63,273 nt of DNA, from positions 1-63,273 of the forward strand of contig NZ_CP162132.1 in NCBI RefSeq assembly GCF_040833975.1, given 5' to 3'. The DNA comes from Leptospira sp. WS92.C1. Its GTDB lineage: Bacteria; Spirochaetota; Leptospiria; Leptospirales; Leptospiraceae. Position numbers and translations under genes: made by a program. Below the pieces are notes generated by a model. The model was given only the letters and a program-made list of their open reading frames with translations. It searched no databases and was not told the origin of the DNA. Numbering within the stretch: position 1 is the stretch's first letter; each line of letters begins with the position of its first letter. Below, piece after piece: positions 8,486 to 18,011 of the stretch.

Positions 8486-8941
8486 GTGCACTTTGACGAG
8501 AAACAATTCAGTAAACCTCCGTTTTTCACAGATCGAGTATATCCTTTTATAAATCCAGTTCGTGCGGGATTTCCGTCACCGGCAGCAGAGTATCTAGAAA
8601 GTGTTCTTAACCCGACCGATCTTCTAATACCGAATCCAGATTCCACTTTCTGGGCGCGTGTCCTCGGGAATTCGATGGAAGATGTCTTTGTACGCAACGA
8701 CGATCTAATAATCGTCGACCGATCCCTCGAACCACGAAACGGACACGTTGTAGTTTGCACGTACGACGGAACATTTCTTACAAAAATCCTTCGAATAGAA
8801 GGACGCAAGCGCACTCTTGTATCCGGAAATCCGCTCTATCCACCGATTCCGATTACAAATGAAAACGAATTCCAGCTTTGGGGTGTGGCCTCATGTAGCT
8901 GCCATAATTTACTCGGAGGGTGGGGTGTTCGGTCTCGTTGA
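8486..8941 (+). CDS. umuD: UmuD-like S24 peptidase, polymerase V subunit
   Basis: 151 residues, no DNA-binding domain. Ala27-Gly28 (VRAGFP) is the self-cleavage site. Ser63 in LGNSMED and Lys100 in TFLTKIL form the Ser-Lys dyad of LexA/UmuD peptidases. Processing on RecA filaments converts it to the active UmuC partner. The start is GTG with only a weak ribosome site. It overlaps the next gene by 17 bp. I could not find a convincing LexA box upstream. The segment from about 8560 to 10150 is visibly richer in G+C than its surroundings, suggesting separate ancestry. Confidence 0.85.
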   Translation: MHFDEKQFSKPPFFTDRVYPFINPVRAGFPSPAAEYLESVLNPTDLLIPNPDSTFWARVLGNSMEDVFVRNDDLIIVDRSLEPRNGHVVVCTYDGTFLTKILRIEGRKRTLVSGNPLYPPIPITNENEFQLWGVASCSCHNLLGGWGVRSR

Positions 8942-10187
8942 TTGCAATTCGTTTTACTGCTCTTGCGAGAGGTTGTTTCGTCCGGAGCTTAGGACTCGTC
9001 CGGTTGTGGTCCTATCAAACAACGACGGTTGTGTGATTTCACGAAGCAAGGAGGCGAAAGAATTCGGAATCCAAATGGGAGAACCGGCGTTTCTTCGTAA
9101 GGATTTCTTCGCAGCAAATAACATTACGGTCTTTTCTTCGAATTACGCGCTCTATGGCGACCTGTCTAGAAGAGTGATGAACGAACTTAGTCATTTTTCT
9201 CCGGACGTAGAGGTTTACTCGATCGATGAAGCATTTCTCGGATTCTCCGGATTTCCAAAAGACACGTTACCCGCAATCGCGAAGCGGATATATAAGAAGA
9301 TTCCAAAAAACACGGGGATCCCTGTTTCCGTAGGGATGGGGCCGACAAAAACGCTGGCTAAACTCGCGAATCATCTCGCGAAAAAAAAGGATGAATATCG
9401 CGGAATCTATATCATCGATTCAGAAGAATCGCGGGAAGCTGCGTTAAAGCAAGTTTCCGTTGCGGATATTTGGGGGATCGGTCCCGCGTATGCGCGAAAG
9501 CTCGAAGCTGTCGGAATCACGAACGCTTGGGAGTTCGCGAAAGCTAACAAACATTGGATTCGAAAGCACTTAACGGTGGTTGGAGCGCGAATCGCGTATG
9601 AGCTAAACTCCATTGAATGCTCGTCTCTCGTCACAGTCGATCCCGCAAAAAAGACGATCTCCGTAGCGCGTTCCTTTAGTTCAATGAAAGACACACGGGA
9701 AGCGTTGGAAGGAGCGGTCGCGACCTTCGCGAGTGCTGCGGCGTATAATCTCCGGAAGCAAAAAGGTTACACGAATTTGATTCGCGTCTTCGTTCATACG
9801 AATCAGCACAGATCGGACCTAGAACAATATGGATGTAATACGATCGTTCCCCTTCCAGTCCAAATGCAGGACACGATCAAGATTGTCCGCTATGCACTTC
9901 ACGGTCTGCGAAAAATCTACAAACGCGGGCTACAATACAAGAAAGCCGGTGTAATTCTCGATCAAATCAGGTTGGAAAGCGACCAGCAAAACGACTTGTT
10001 CGACAATTTTAATCGGGACCGCGACGAAAAAATCTCTGAGGCAATGGACAAGATTAATGCACGATACGGAAAGTCCAAGGTCAAGCTCGCGGTTGCGAGT
10101 AAGCAGAATGCTTGGTCTCTTCGACAAGAAAACCTTTCTCCGCGATATACCACCCGTTGGCAGGATATTCCCATTGTGTTATCATAA
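8925..10187 (+). CDS. umuC: Y-family DNA polymerase UmuC
   Basis: 420 residues from GTG 8925, which has GGAGGG 4 bp upstream and begins VFGLVDCNSFYCSCERLF, the canonical UmuC N-terminus (metal-binding Asp6). YSIDEAFLGF carries the catalytic acidic pair. IWGIGPAYARKLEAVGI is the helix-hairpin-helix. A C-terminal little-finger and DUF4113-type tail end at RYTTRWQDIP. Full length for the family. Synthesises across lesions with cleaved UmuD. It overlaps umuD upstream and the SRAP gene downstream, so all three are translationally coupled. Confidence 0.9.
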   Translation: MFGLVDCNSFYCSCERLFRPELRTRPVVVLSNNDGCVISRSKEAKEFGIQMGEPAFLRKDFFAANNITVFSSNYALYGDLSRRVMNELSHFSPDVEVYSIDEAFLGFSGFPKDTLPAIAKRIYKKIPKNTGIPVSVGMGPTKTLAKLANHLAKKKDEYRGIYIIDSEESREAALKQVSVADIWGIGPAYARKLEAVGITNAWEFAKANKHWIRKHLTVVGARIAYELNSIECSSLVTVDPAKKTISVARSFSSMKDTREALEGAVATFASAAAYNLRKQKGYTNLIRVFVHTNQHRSDLEQYGCNTIVPLPVQMQDTIKIVRYALHGLRKIYKRGLQYKKAGVILDQIRLESDQQNDLFDNFNRDRDEKISEAMDKINARYGKSKVKLAVASKQNAWSLRQENLSPRYTTRWQDIPIVLS

Positions 10188-10890
10188 CTCACTAACGGCC
10201 TCATCCCAGAAACTTTCCGCGCGATTTAGTGCGGGTTTAATTGAACCGCCGGACTTTCGTCCTATCTTTCACGAACACGGATACGAACACAAGCCGCGAC
10301 CTCTTGTAATTCGAGAAGACGAAAATCGGTTTTTAAGTGCGGGCTGGGGTTTAATTCCAAAATGGGTAAAGAGTGTAGAGAAAGCAAATCAGATGCAAAA
10401 TGGAAATTTGAACGCGAAGTCAGAAACGATTTTCGAATTGCCCTCCTTTCGAGAGGCAATCTTAGAAAGACGATGTCTTATTCCTTCGACTGGATTCTAT
10501 GACAGTAAAGAAGTTCTAAAGAATACATATCCGTATCGTGTGTTTCTTATACATGAGGAAATATTTTGCTTGGCGGGAATTTGGGATGAGTGGACAAATC
10601 CGGAAACCGGAGAAGTTAAAAAAACATACTCAATGCTCACGACGCCGCCAAATAAGAAATTTTCACAAATTCATTCACGTATGCCGCTGATACTTCCGCG
10701 AAAATTAGAAGATGTATGGATCGACCAATCGCTCAAGAGTCAGAAAGAAATCGAACCACTTCTCCAAATATATCCGGAAGAAAATATGGACTTCTATACG
10801 ATTCGCAAGTTCAAGACCGATGATGAATTCGACGAAGATATTTTGAAAAAAGTAGATTATCCAGAATTAAGTCAGTTAGAACTCTTTTAA
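10174..10890 (+). CDS. SRAP (YedK/HMCES-type) abasic-site protein
   Basis: 238 residues when begun at TTG 10174, which gives MCYHNS and places the catalytic Cys at position 2 as the family requires after Met removal. Other family marks: GWGLIPKW (58-64), NAKSET (80-85), RCLIPSTGFYD (100-110) and IHSRMP (166-171) with the catalytic His. The usual Glu of the GFYEW block appears as Asp110. SRAP proteins cross-link to abasic sites in single-stranded DNA and shield them. It overlaps umuC by 14 bp, linking lesion bypass to abasic-site protection. Confidence 0.85.
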   Translation: MCYHNSLTASSQKLSARFSAGLIEPPDFRPIFHEHGYEHKPRPLVIREDENRFLSAGWGLIPKWVKSVEKANQMQNGNLNAKSETIFELPSFREAILERRCLIPSTGFYDSKEVLKNTYPYRVFLIHEEIFCLAGIWDEWTNPETGEVKKTYSMLTTPPNKKFSQIHSRMPLILPRKLEDVWIDQSLKSQKEIEPLLQIYPEENMDFYTIRKFKTDDEFDEDILKKVDYPELSQLELF

Positions 10891-10896
10891 AATAGT

Positions 10897-10914
10897 CCCT
10901 CCACGCACGGAGGG
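10897..10914 (+). terminator. Hairpin after the umuDC-SRAP operon
   Basis: CCCTCC-acgcac-GGAGGG starts 7 bp past the stop codon. There is no strong T run, so termination strength is uncertain. Confidence 0.45.
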
Positions 10915-11242
10915 GTTGAAAGCATGGATTTGTTAAATAGGTAATGAGTTTAGCGAAGCCTTTTCTTTTATCAATAATTTTATCTAAGAACAAGCTGTAT
11001 TCCATATTATTAATTGTATTTTTACGAATATACTTTCGCGCCAATGCTTCGAAAAAAACGGAAAGCGTTATCCGAATCCGTAAAAAGAGAATCGCGATAT
11101 ACCTCAAAGTAATGCAACCGCATTCCGGGAAGCGAAAAGCCGCCATAAGAAACACTTTCATATTCCGGTAGATTAATATTTTTGATAGACGTTGTCTTGC
11201 GATGAAATCAATTTTGTATCCTTTAATTAGCGAGAGGGGGAT
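10915..11242. other. Intergenic, no confident gene
   Basis: Between the SRAP and AcrVA2-like genes. Short open frames exist on both strands (one of 75 codons at 10944-11171) but show no ribosome site or recognisable protein. GCGAGAGGGGG just before 11243 is a clear ribosome-binding site for the next gene, and TTGATA at about 11180 could be a -35 element. Confidence 0.5.
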
Positions 11243-12253
11243 ATGAAAACTTCTAGACGTTCTAATCGAAACTTATTTAAGAAAAAATCCGGGCCGGAAT
11301 TACTTTGGAACGCAATGAAAATCCAATATCCGAATTGGAAAGAGCATACGAAGCAAATCTTAGAACAAAAAGGAAAGGCAATTCCAGATTGGCCTAAAGG
11401 GGTCTTTGCACCTTTCCCTTTATTTCTCCCTCTCGTGTTTAAAGGATTTCCGGACAAGAATGATCCAAAGTATCCAGATAAAATTGCGTTTACGAGCATG
11501 TTGACCGCGCTCATTCCTTGGAGCTTCACAAAAGGAATATATCGTTTCAGTCCAGAAATTTTCGAAGAGTTATCAGATTCTAAATTCCCAGATAAGGTGC
11601 CTGTCGAAATTCTAAAGCGATTGCCTCAGTGGTCAATTTACGTCGAGCTACCGGAGGAAAACGAATTCGCAGCATTTGGATTTTTTACTCATCTGGATTT
11701 CAATGGAGAAGCGGAAGAATTCAAGATTGTTTTAGTGTTAAAGAACCACTTACCTCAATTGCTTTCCTTCAGACTCGAAACAGAAACTTTTGAGGAGTCT
11801 TTCGGGAAAATGAAAGAGGGGATTAAGGGAAATCTTAAATACCTAAACATGACTGATGGAAATGAAGTTAAATATTCCAAGCTAATTGAATCGCAATATT
11901 TAGAAGATTTTAAAAAATTACTCCCGTTTGTTCTGTACCTCTGTTCGGAAGACGCGGAATATAAAGGCTCATTCTCGCATGAGAATTTTAGAAAAAGAGG
12001 AAGCGAAAAAAATCCATTAGATTTTCAAGAAAATTCGAGCGCGGTAGTTTGGTACGTAGGTGTTGAAATTAGTAAGAAATTAAGAGAGTATAGGAATTTA
12101 GAGAAATCTAATGATTCTAAAGATGGAAAAATGACCCCACATATTAGGCGAGCACATTGGCATCATTATTGGGTTGGAAACAAAGAAGAGCCTGACCTGA
12201 TCGTTCGCTGGTTGTCACCAATTCCTGTAAAAATGGATATTGGAAAGAGCTGA
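11243..12253 (+). CDS. AcrVA2-like anti-CRISPR protein
   Basis: 336 residues. From memory of AcrVA2 (Moraxella bovoculi, about 322 aa) the similarity runs in order: a LPQWSIYVELPEE block near 130-142 (AcrVA2 has LPDWCVYVD), the YLCSEDAEYKGS segment near 233-244 (AcrVA2 LCVAEPDITYKG), and the C-terminal hallmark PHIRRAHWHHYWVG followed by VRWLSP near 299-325 (AcrVA2 PHIRRGHWHGYWQG, VRWQP). AcrVA2 lowers Cas12a by targeting its nascent synthesis and mRNA. Some Leptospira carry Cas12a. Good ribosome site; single-gene unit. The family also contains members of untested activity. Confidence 0.75.
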   Translation: MKTSRRSNRNLFKKKSGPELLWNAMKIQYPNWKEHTKQILEQKGKAIPDWPKGVFAPFPLFLPLVFKGFPDKNDPKYPDKIAFTSMLTALIPWSFTKGIYRFSPEIFEELSDSKFPDKVPVEILKRLPQWSIYVELPEENEFAAFGFFTHLDFNGEAEEFKIVLVLKNHLPQLLSFRLETETFEESFGKMKEGIKGNLKYLNMTDGNEVKYSKLIESQYLEDFKKLLPFVLYLCSEDAEYKGSFSHENFRKRGSEKNPLDFQENSSAVVWYVGVEISKKLREYRNLEKSNDSKDGKMTPHIRRAHWHHYWVGNKEEPDLIVRWLSPIPVKMDIGKS

Positions 12254-12599
12254 ATCGGAGTATCAACGGGCGATATCGCGAATCCGATCAGAAAGAGTGA
12301 GTGTCGATCGATACAGAATTACATATTATCGGAAGTAGGAATGATCCAAGCAAGAACTTGCATATTTTTCCTATTAATTTCTAATGTAATGTTCACGTTA
12401 CTTTCGCTAGACGATTGGAAATAAAAAGTAACACGATAAGGTAGATTTTGCCGCGATAGGTTTGCTATTCTTTTGCCTAGGAATCATTTCAGATAACAGA
12501 TCTTTTCTTCCGAATGGTTTCCGTTTCCCTCCAATTATTTTAGTCCCCATCTCATTTTTTTTGGGAGGACTAATTTGAGATCCATGTAGATTTGGAAAC
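12254..12599. other. Intergenic region upstream of the restriction enzyme
   Basis: No convincing gene. It contains one copy of an imperfect repeat (see 12321-12336) whose partner lies just beyond the restriction gene. A short minus-strand open frame overlapping the next gene's start lacks any support. Confidence 0.45.
12321..12336 (+). repeat. Left copy of a direct repeat flanking the Type ISP module
   Basis: ATTATCGGAAGT (12325-12336) is identical to 17755-17766, with further partial matches upstream (CAGAA.. and TACAT). The two copies bracket the restriction gene on both sides. Confidence 0.4.
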
Positions 12600-15500
12600 A
12601 TGTCGGAAATGAATCACCCAAAGATCGCTACTGAATTAGACCAAATTTTGCAGTCGTTTGGAATCAATGCTTTAACACAGCGAGAAAAAGGAACATACTT
12701 CGAAGAGCTGGTAAAGGCGTATCTGAAAAATGAACCAACATACAAAGACTATTATAGCGATGTCTGGATGTATTCAGATTGGGCTGATCTCCAAAAAATT
12801 GACAAACGAGATACCGGGATCGATCTCGTTGCAAAGACACATGGAACCGAAGATTATCATGCGATACAATGCAAATTTTATTCGCCTGAATACCGTATTC
12901 AAAAATCGGATATCGATTCATTTTTTACCGCATCTGGCAAGAAGCCATTTACACATCGTATTATTGTAGCTACTACAAATAACTGGAGTGAACACGCTGA
13001 GGATGCCCTTCGCGGGCAAACGATTCCAGTCACAAAAATAGATCTTTTTGATTTGGAAAAAAGCAGTATTGACTGGAGTAGATTTAAACCGAAAGCGAAG
13101 ATTGAATTCAAAGAAAAGAAGTCTCCTCGTCCGCACCAAAAAACTGCCGTTGAGCAAGTAGTTTCCGGTCTTTCCTTAGATGGTCGGGGGAAACTTATAA
13201 TGGCTTGCGGCACTGGAAAGACGTTTACAAGCCTAAAAATTGCTGAACGTATAACCGGAAAAGGGAAGCGGGTACTTTTTTTAGTTCCGAGTCTCTCTCT
13301 TTTATCTCAGGCACTTACGGAGTGGACACAGGAGAGCGAAGTCCCTCTGCGTAGCTTTGCGGTTTGTTCTGACAGCGAGATCGGAAAGAAAAGAAAAAAA
13401 GACGATGATACCGTCGAGACCTTCGCACATGAGCTACAATATCCTGCTACGACCCAACCGGAACGTTTAGCTATCGAGATGAAAAAGCGTCACGATGACG
13501 AACACATGAGTGTTGTTTTTTCAACATATCATTCCATCGAAGTTATCAGTAAGGCTCAAATGAACCACGAGCTGGAGAAATTCGATCTGATCATATGTGA
13601 TGAGGCACACAGAACGACCGGTGCAACGTTTGAAGGCGAAGACGAAAGTGCATTTGTCAAAGTTCATGATGCAAAATTCATGAAAGCCGAGAAACGTTTA
13701 TATATGACCGCAACTCCCCGAATATATGGGGAAACTGCTCAAGCGAAGGCACAGCAGGAAAACATTACTCTGGCTTCAATGGATGACGAATCGCTTTTTG
13801 GTAAGGCCTTACATATCATCAATTTTTCTGATGCTGTACAACGGGGATTACTCGTAGATTACAAAGTAATTGTTCTCGCAGTCGAAGAAGATCACATCAA
13901 TAACAGGCTTCAGAAACTTCTTTCTGATGAAGATAATCAACTTCGTATGGATGACGCTGCCAAAATTGTCGGATGTTGGAAGGCTCTGAGTAAACTCGGA
14001 TCGAAAGAGAGTCTGAGAGATGATACCGGTCCAATACGCCGGGCTGTATCCTTTGCTCAGGTCATCGAATACAACAAAGGCGCAAAGACTCACAAAGTCA
14101 GCTCAAAAGTAATCGCAAGTATGTTTCAGACAGTAGTTGATGCCTACCTGGCGCACGAAACGATTGAAAATCCTTTGCACGTGGAAGTCGATCATGTCGA
14201 TGGCTCCATGAATGCAACGGAAAAAGAGTCAAAGTTACAATGGCTTAAAGAGGATGCCCCGGAAAACCGTTGCCGAATTCTGAGCAATGTCCGTTGTCTT
14301 TCAGAGGGTGTCGATGTTCCTGCACTTGATGCCGTTCTCTTTTTATCACCCCGCCAATCTCAGATCGATGTAGTACAATCCGTAGGTCGCGTTATGCGGA
14401 TGGCTCCCAATAAAAAGCGAGGTTATGTGATTCTTCCCGTTGTAATTCCAGCAGGAGTGGAACCCCATGAAGCGCTCAATGATAATAAAACCTACAAAGT
14501 AGTCTGGCAGGTGCTTCAAGCACTACGATCCCATGACGATCGTTTTGATGCGGAGATCAATAAGATCGATCTCAATGGACCGAACCTAAGTCGAATAGAA
14601 GTCATTGCCGTAACAAACGAGATTGCAAAAAATACTCGTGTTTTAAAACCGGCTGAAGAAGGAAAAAAATCAAAATCGAATGGAGACTCTGGACGAGGTG
14701 TATTCGGGATTGGAACAAAAGGAACCGTACCAGGAAGTAGTTCCGATAACTACCAACTTCAATTTGAGATCGGGGTGATTGAAAAGGCAATTTACGATAA
14801 GGTCGTTCAAAAGTGCGGAAATCGCTTTCACTGGGAAGAATGGGCTTCTGATATTGCAAAAATCGCAAATACCCATATCTCCCGTATTCACGCCATTCTA
14901 AAAAATTCATCCAATCAAAAAGAAATCGAATCTTTTTCTGCATTCGCCGATGAGTTGCGCGACGACTTAAACGATAGTATTACCAATGACGAGGTTGTCG
15001 AGATGCTTGCTCAGCACCTCATTACAAAACCTGTCTTTGACGCGCTATTTAGTAACTACAGCTTTGCCAATCTGAATCCTGTCTCCAGGGCAATGGATGA
15101 AATTCTAAATCTACTTCAAAAACACCATTTGGAAAAAGAAGCCGATACGCTCACTCGTTTTTATGAAAGTGTAAAGATGCGAGCAGAGGGGATTGAGAAT
15201 CCTCTTGCCCGTCAAAAAATCGTAGTCGAACTCTACGATAAATTTTTTAGCAACGCTTTTCCCAAAATGTCGGAGCGTCTGGGAATTGTCTATACTCCAG
15301 TGGAAGCAGTCGATTTTATTATACACAGTGTAAACGATATTCTAAAAAGTGAATTTGGCGAATCTCTCGGAAGTCAGAATGTTCATATTCTGGACCCATT
15401 CACCGGGACTGGAACTTTTATTACGCGCTTGATGCAGAGTGGACTGATTGATCTAAAGGATTTGCCTTATAAATTCAAGAATGAGATTCATGCCAATGAG

Positions 15501-17558
15501 ATCGTACTTCTTGCATATTACATTGCGGCAATCAACATAGAGGCCACTTATCATAGCATCGTGGGCGGAGAATACACTCCGTTCAAGGGAATTCTATTAA
15601 CTGACACTTTCCAGCTTTACGAAAAAGATGATCTAATTAGCCGATACATGGTTGATAACTCAGAGCGACGCAATCGACTGAAGAGCCTCGATATTCGCGT
15701 TATCATTGGGAATCCTCCTTATTCGAGTGGTCAAGAAAGTGCAAACGACAACAACCAGAATGTGAAATACCCATTGCTTGATGAACGCATAGAGAAAACC
15801 TATGGAACAAATTCAAGGGCTACGAATAAAAATTCTCTTTATGATTCTTACATTCGAGCCATCCGATGGGCTTCGGATCGTCTTGGAGAAAAGGGGGTGA
15901 TGGGTTTTATTACCAATGCAGGCTATATTGAAGGGAATGCAATGGATGGTCTTCGGAAGTGTCTGGTAGAAGAGTTCAGCTCCCTTTATATTTTCCACTT
16001 ACGTGGGAATCAGAGAACATCAGGCGAGCTTTCTCGAAAAGAGGGAGGTAAACTATTTGGAAGTGGAAGTCGAGCACCAATTGCAATCACACTCTTTGTA
16101 AAAAATCCTGATTCTAAAAGCAGAGGCCAAATTCTATTTCACGATGTAGGCGATTATCTCTCCAGAGAAGATAAGTTACAGAAGCTTATAGAATTCAAAA
16201 GCATTGAGGAAATTTCCAAACAAAAAGTATGGAAAAAGATTCAACCCGACAAGCACAACGATTGGATTAATCAAAGGGATGATAGTTTTGAGAAACTTAT
16301 CTCAATGGGTGATAAAAGAGATAAAGGTTCCATTGTTATTTTTGGAAATTATTCGAATGGGGTAAAGACAAATAGAGATACCTGGGTTTATAATTTTGAT
16401 AGGTTATCATTAGTAGATAATGTAAATAAATCGATTAATTTCTATAACTCTGAAATGCAACGATATAAAAACGAAGGTAAAGGAACAGATGCGGCAGGCT
16501 TTGTTCAATTTGATTCAACAGCCTTCACTTGGGATAGAGCTAATAAGTGGGATTTGGAAAAAGGCAAACTTTATGAATTTGATCTAAAGTCGGTATATAA
16601 AGCTTTGTATCGACCATTTTCTAAACAATATTTATATTTTCACCGACAGATGAATAACATGGTATACCAATTACCCCGCATTTTCCCCGATGCAACGGTA
16701 GAAAATATTTTGATTACAATTAATTCAAGATATATAGGAACAGGATTTATTGCATTGATTAGCAATGTATTACCAGATTTGCACTTTAATGGAGATGCGC
16801 AGTGCTTTCCACTTTATCTCTACGACACCGATTCAGGTGAATTGTATTCCACCAAAAAGGAAGGCCTTTTCGCATTTGCTAATACAACAGAGTCCTCCGC
16901 GTCTCTGCAAGAAAATGCTTCTTTTCGAAAGCGCAGAGATGCGATAACCGATGAAGGGCTTGCCCATTTTCAAGAAAAATATCCCGATGAAAAAATCACA
17001 AAAGAAGACTTATTTTACTATATATATGGGCTTCTCCATTCGCCCGAGTACCTTAAAAAATATGCAGACAATCTTTCCAAAGAGTTGCCGCGCATTCCCG
17101 CAGTAAAGAGTGCATTGGATTTTCGCGCCTTTGAAAAGGCAGGGCGGGAACTTGCAAAACTTCATGTTGATTATGAGAAAGTAAAACCCTATAAAGTGGA
17201 GATTGTTTCTTTGAAAAAGCTCTCCGATACGGATTACTATGTTACGCAGATGCGCTATGCGAAAAACGGAAAAGAGAAAGATCGTTCCACGGTTCTTTTT
17301 AACGAGCACATCACGATCCAAGGGATTCCCGTTGAGGCTTACGAATATGTGGTCAACGGAAAACCGGCCTTGGACTGGATTATTGAGCGCTATTGTGTGA
17401 AGACGGATAAGGATTCTGGAATTGTCAATGATGCAAACTTCTGGGCAACAAAGACTGAGAAGAATCCGAAGTATATTCTCGAGCTTTTTCAACGGATTAT
17501 CACAGTGAGTCTTGAGACAATGAAGATTGTGAAAGGATTGCCCGGGTTGGGGTTATGA
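12600..17558 (+). CDS. Single-polypeptide Type ISP restriction-modification enzyme
   Basis: 1652 residues, close to LlaGI/LlaBIII size. In order: an Mrr-like PD-(D/E)xK nuclease (Asp75 in GIDLVA, Gln90-Cys-Lys92); a superfamily 2 helicase/translocase with Walker A ACGTGKT at about 202-208, DEAH at about 334, TATPR, and motif VI QSVGRVMR; a helical coupler; a gamma N6-adenine methyltransferase with DPFTGTGTF at about 931 and NPPYSS at about 1038; and a C-terminal target-recognition region. It methylates and, after translocation, cuts DNA with no other subunit. It protects the lysogen against other phages. All key motifs look intact. Confidence 0.9.
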   Translation: MSEMNHPKIATELDQILQSFGINALTQREKGTYFEELVKAYLKNEPTYKDYYSDVWMYSDWADLQKIDKRDTGIDLVAKTHGTEDYHAIQCKFYSPEYRIQKSDIDSFFTASGKKPFTHRIIVATTNNWSEHAEDALRGQTIPVTKIDLFDLEKSSIDWSRFKPKAKIEFKEKKSPRPHQKTAVEQVVSGLSLDGRGKLIMACGTGKTFTSLKIAERITGKGKRVLFLVPSLSLLSQALTEWTQESEVPLRSFAVCSDSEIGKKRKKDDDTVETFAHELQYPATTQPERLAIEMKKRHDDEHMSVVFSTYHSIEVISKAQMNHELEKFDLIICDEAHRTTGATFEGEDESAFVKVHDAKFMKAEKRLYMTATPRIYGETAQAKAQQENITLASMDDESLFGKALHIINFSDAVQRGLLVDYKVIVLAVEEDHINNRLQKLLSDEDNQLRMDDAAKIVGCWKALSKLGSKESLRDDTGPIRRAVSFAQVIEYNKGAKTHKVSSKVIASMFQTVVDAYLAHETIENPLHVEVDHVDGSMNATEKESKLQWLKEDAPENRCRILSNVRCLSEGVDVPALDAVLFLSPRQSQIDVVQSVGRVMRMAPNKKRGYVILPVVIPAGVEPHEALNDNKTYKVVWQVLQALRSHDDRFDAEINKIDLNGPNLSRIEVIAVTNEIAKNTRVLKPAEEGKKSKSNGDSGRGVFGIGTKGTVPGSSSDNYQLQFEIGVIEKAIYDKVVQKCGNRFHWEEWASDIAKIANTHISRIHAILKNSSNQKEIESFSAFADELRDDLNDSITNDEVVEMLAQHLITKPVFDALFSNYSFANLNPVSRAMDEILNLLQKHHLEKEADTLTRFYESVKMRAEGIENPLARQKIVVELYDKFFSNAFPKMSERLGIVYTPVEAVDFIIHSVNDILKSEFGESLGSQNVHILDPFTGTGTFITRLMQSGLIDLKDLPYKFKNEIHANEIVLLAYYIAAINIEATYHSIVGGEYTPFKGILLTDTFQLYEKDDLISRYMVDNSERRNRLKSLDIRVIIGNPPYSSGQESANDNNQNVKYPLLDERIEKTYGTNSRATNKNSLYDSYIRAIRWASDRLGEKGVMGFITNAGYIEGNAMDGLRKCLVEEFSSLYIFHLRGNQRTSGELSRKEGGKLFGSGSRAPIAITLFVKNPDSKSRGQILFHDVGDYLSREDKLQKLIEFKSIEEISKQKVWKKIQPDKHNDWINQRDDSFEKLISMGDKRDKGSIVIFGNYSNGVKTNRDTWVYNFDRLSLVDNVNKSINFYNSEMQRYKNEGKGTDAAGFVQFDSTAFTWDRANKWDLEKGKLYEFDLKSVYKALYRPFSKQYLYFHRQMNNMVYQLPRIFPDATVENILITINSRYIGTGFIALISNVLPDLHFNGDAQCFPLYLYDTDSGELYSTKKEGLFAFANTTESSASLQENASFRKRRDAITDEGLAHFQEKYPDEKITKEDLFYYIYGLLHSPEYLKKYADNLSKELPRIPAVKSALDFRAFEKAGRELAKLHVDYEKVKPYKVEIVSLKKLSDTDYYVTQMRYAKNGKEKDRSTVLFNEHITIQGIPVEAYEYVVNGKPALDWIIERYCVKTDKDSGIVNDANFWATKTEKNPKYILELFQRIITVSLETMKIVKGLPGLGL

Positions 17559-18011
17559 GCGCATGGCTGGAGATTTGAACATGCTATGACTCATCGTTAC
17601 TGATGAGAAAGATATACCGTTGGTTTACTGATGAATGGTTGGTAATGTATTTGAATTAATTTCTATGTTATATTCAAGAATATTGTAATTCTTTTTATAA
17701 AGCATTTATGGGTACTCTCAAAATGAGACATAATTCTGATGCGACAGAACATACATTATCGGAAGTTAAGCAAATATATGATAAGTGAGTTTGGTTTAAA
17801 AATTTAGCCGATAAGAGTGCTATGTAATGTAACTTTAATCATTTTAAATATAATTTGCTACTACAAGTACCCCTATCGATCATGCGACATCGTAAAATAC
17901 TCGTTTAAGTTCTTATTTTCAAATCTTAAATAGACTTTGAATTTTTTCATAGAGGAATTGTCTTGTAATCTGAAATATTTTTAAAATTCTTTTCAAAATG
18001 AGAATTCATAT
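17559..18011. other. Intergenic, AT-rich; holds the right repeat copy
   Basis: About 450 bp with no gene I can support. It contains the second copy of the flanking repeat (17755-17766) and presumably the promoter of the ATPase/PIN pair. Confidence 0.45.
17755..17766 (+). repeat. Right copy of a direct repeat flanking the Type ISP module
   Basis: ATTATCGGAAGT, the same orientation as the copy at 12325-12336, preceded by ACAGAACATAC compared with ACAGAATTACAT at the left copy. Confidence 0.4.

Noticed and set aside
10944..11171. 75-codon open frame between SRAP and the AcrVA2-like gene
   Set aside because: Overlaps an equally long frame on the other strand, no ribosome site, no protein-like pattern.
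12407..12601. Minus-strand open frame before the restriction gene
   Set aside because: Overlaps the enzyme's start, low complexity, no ribosome site.
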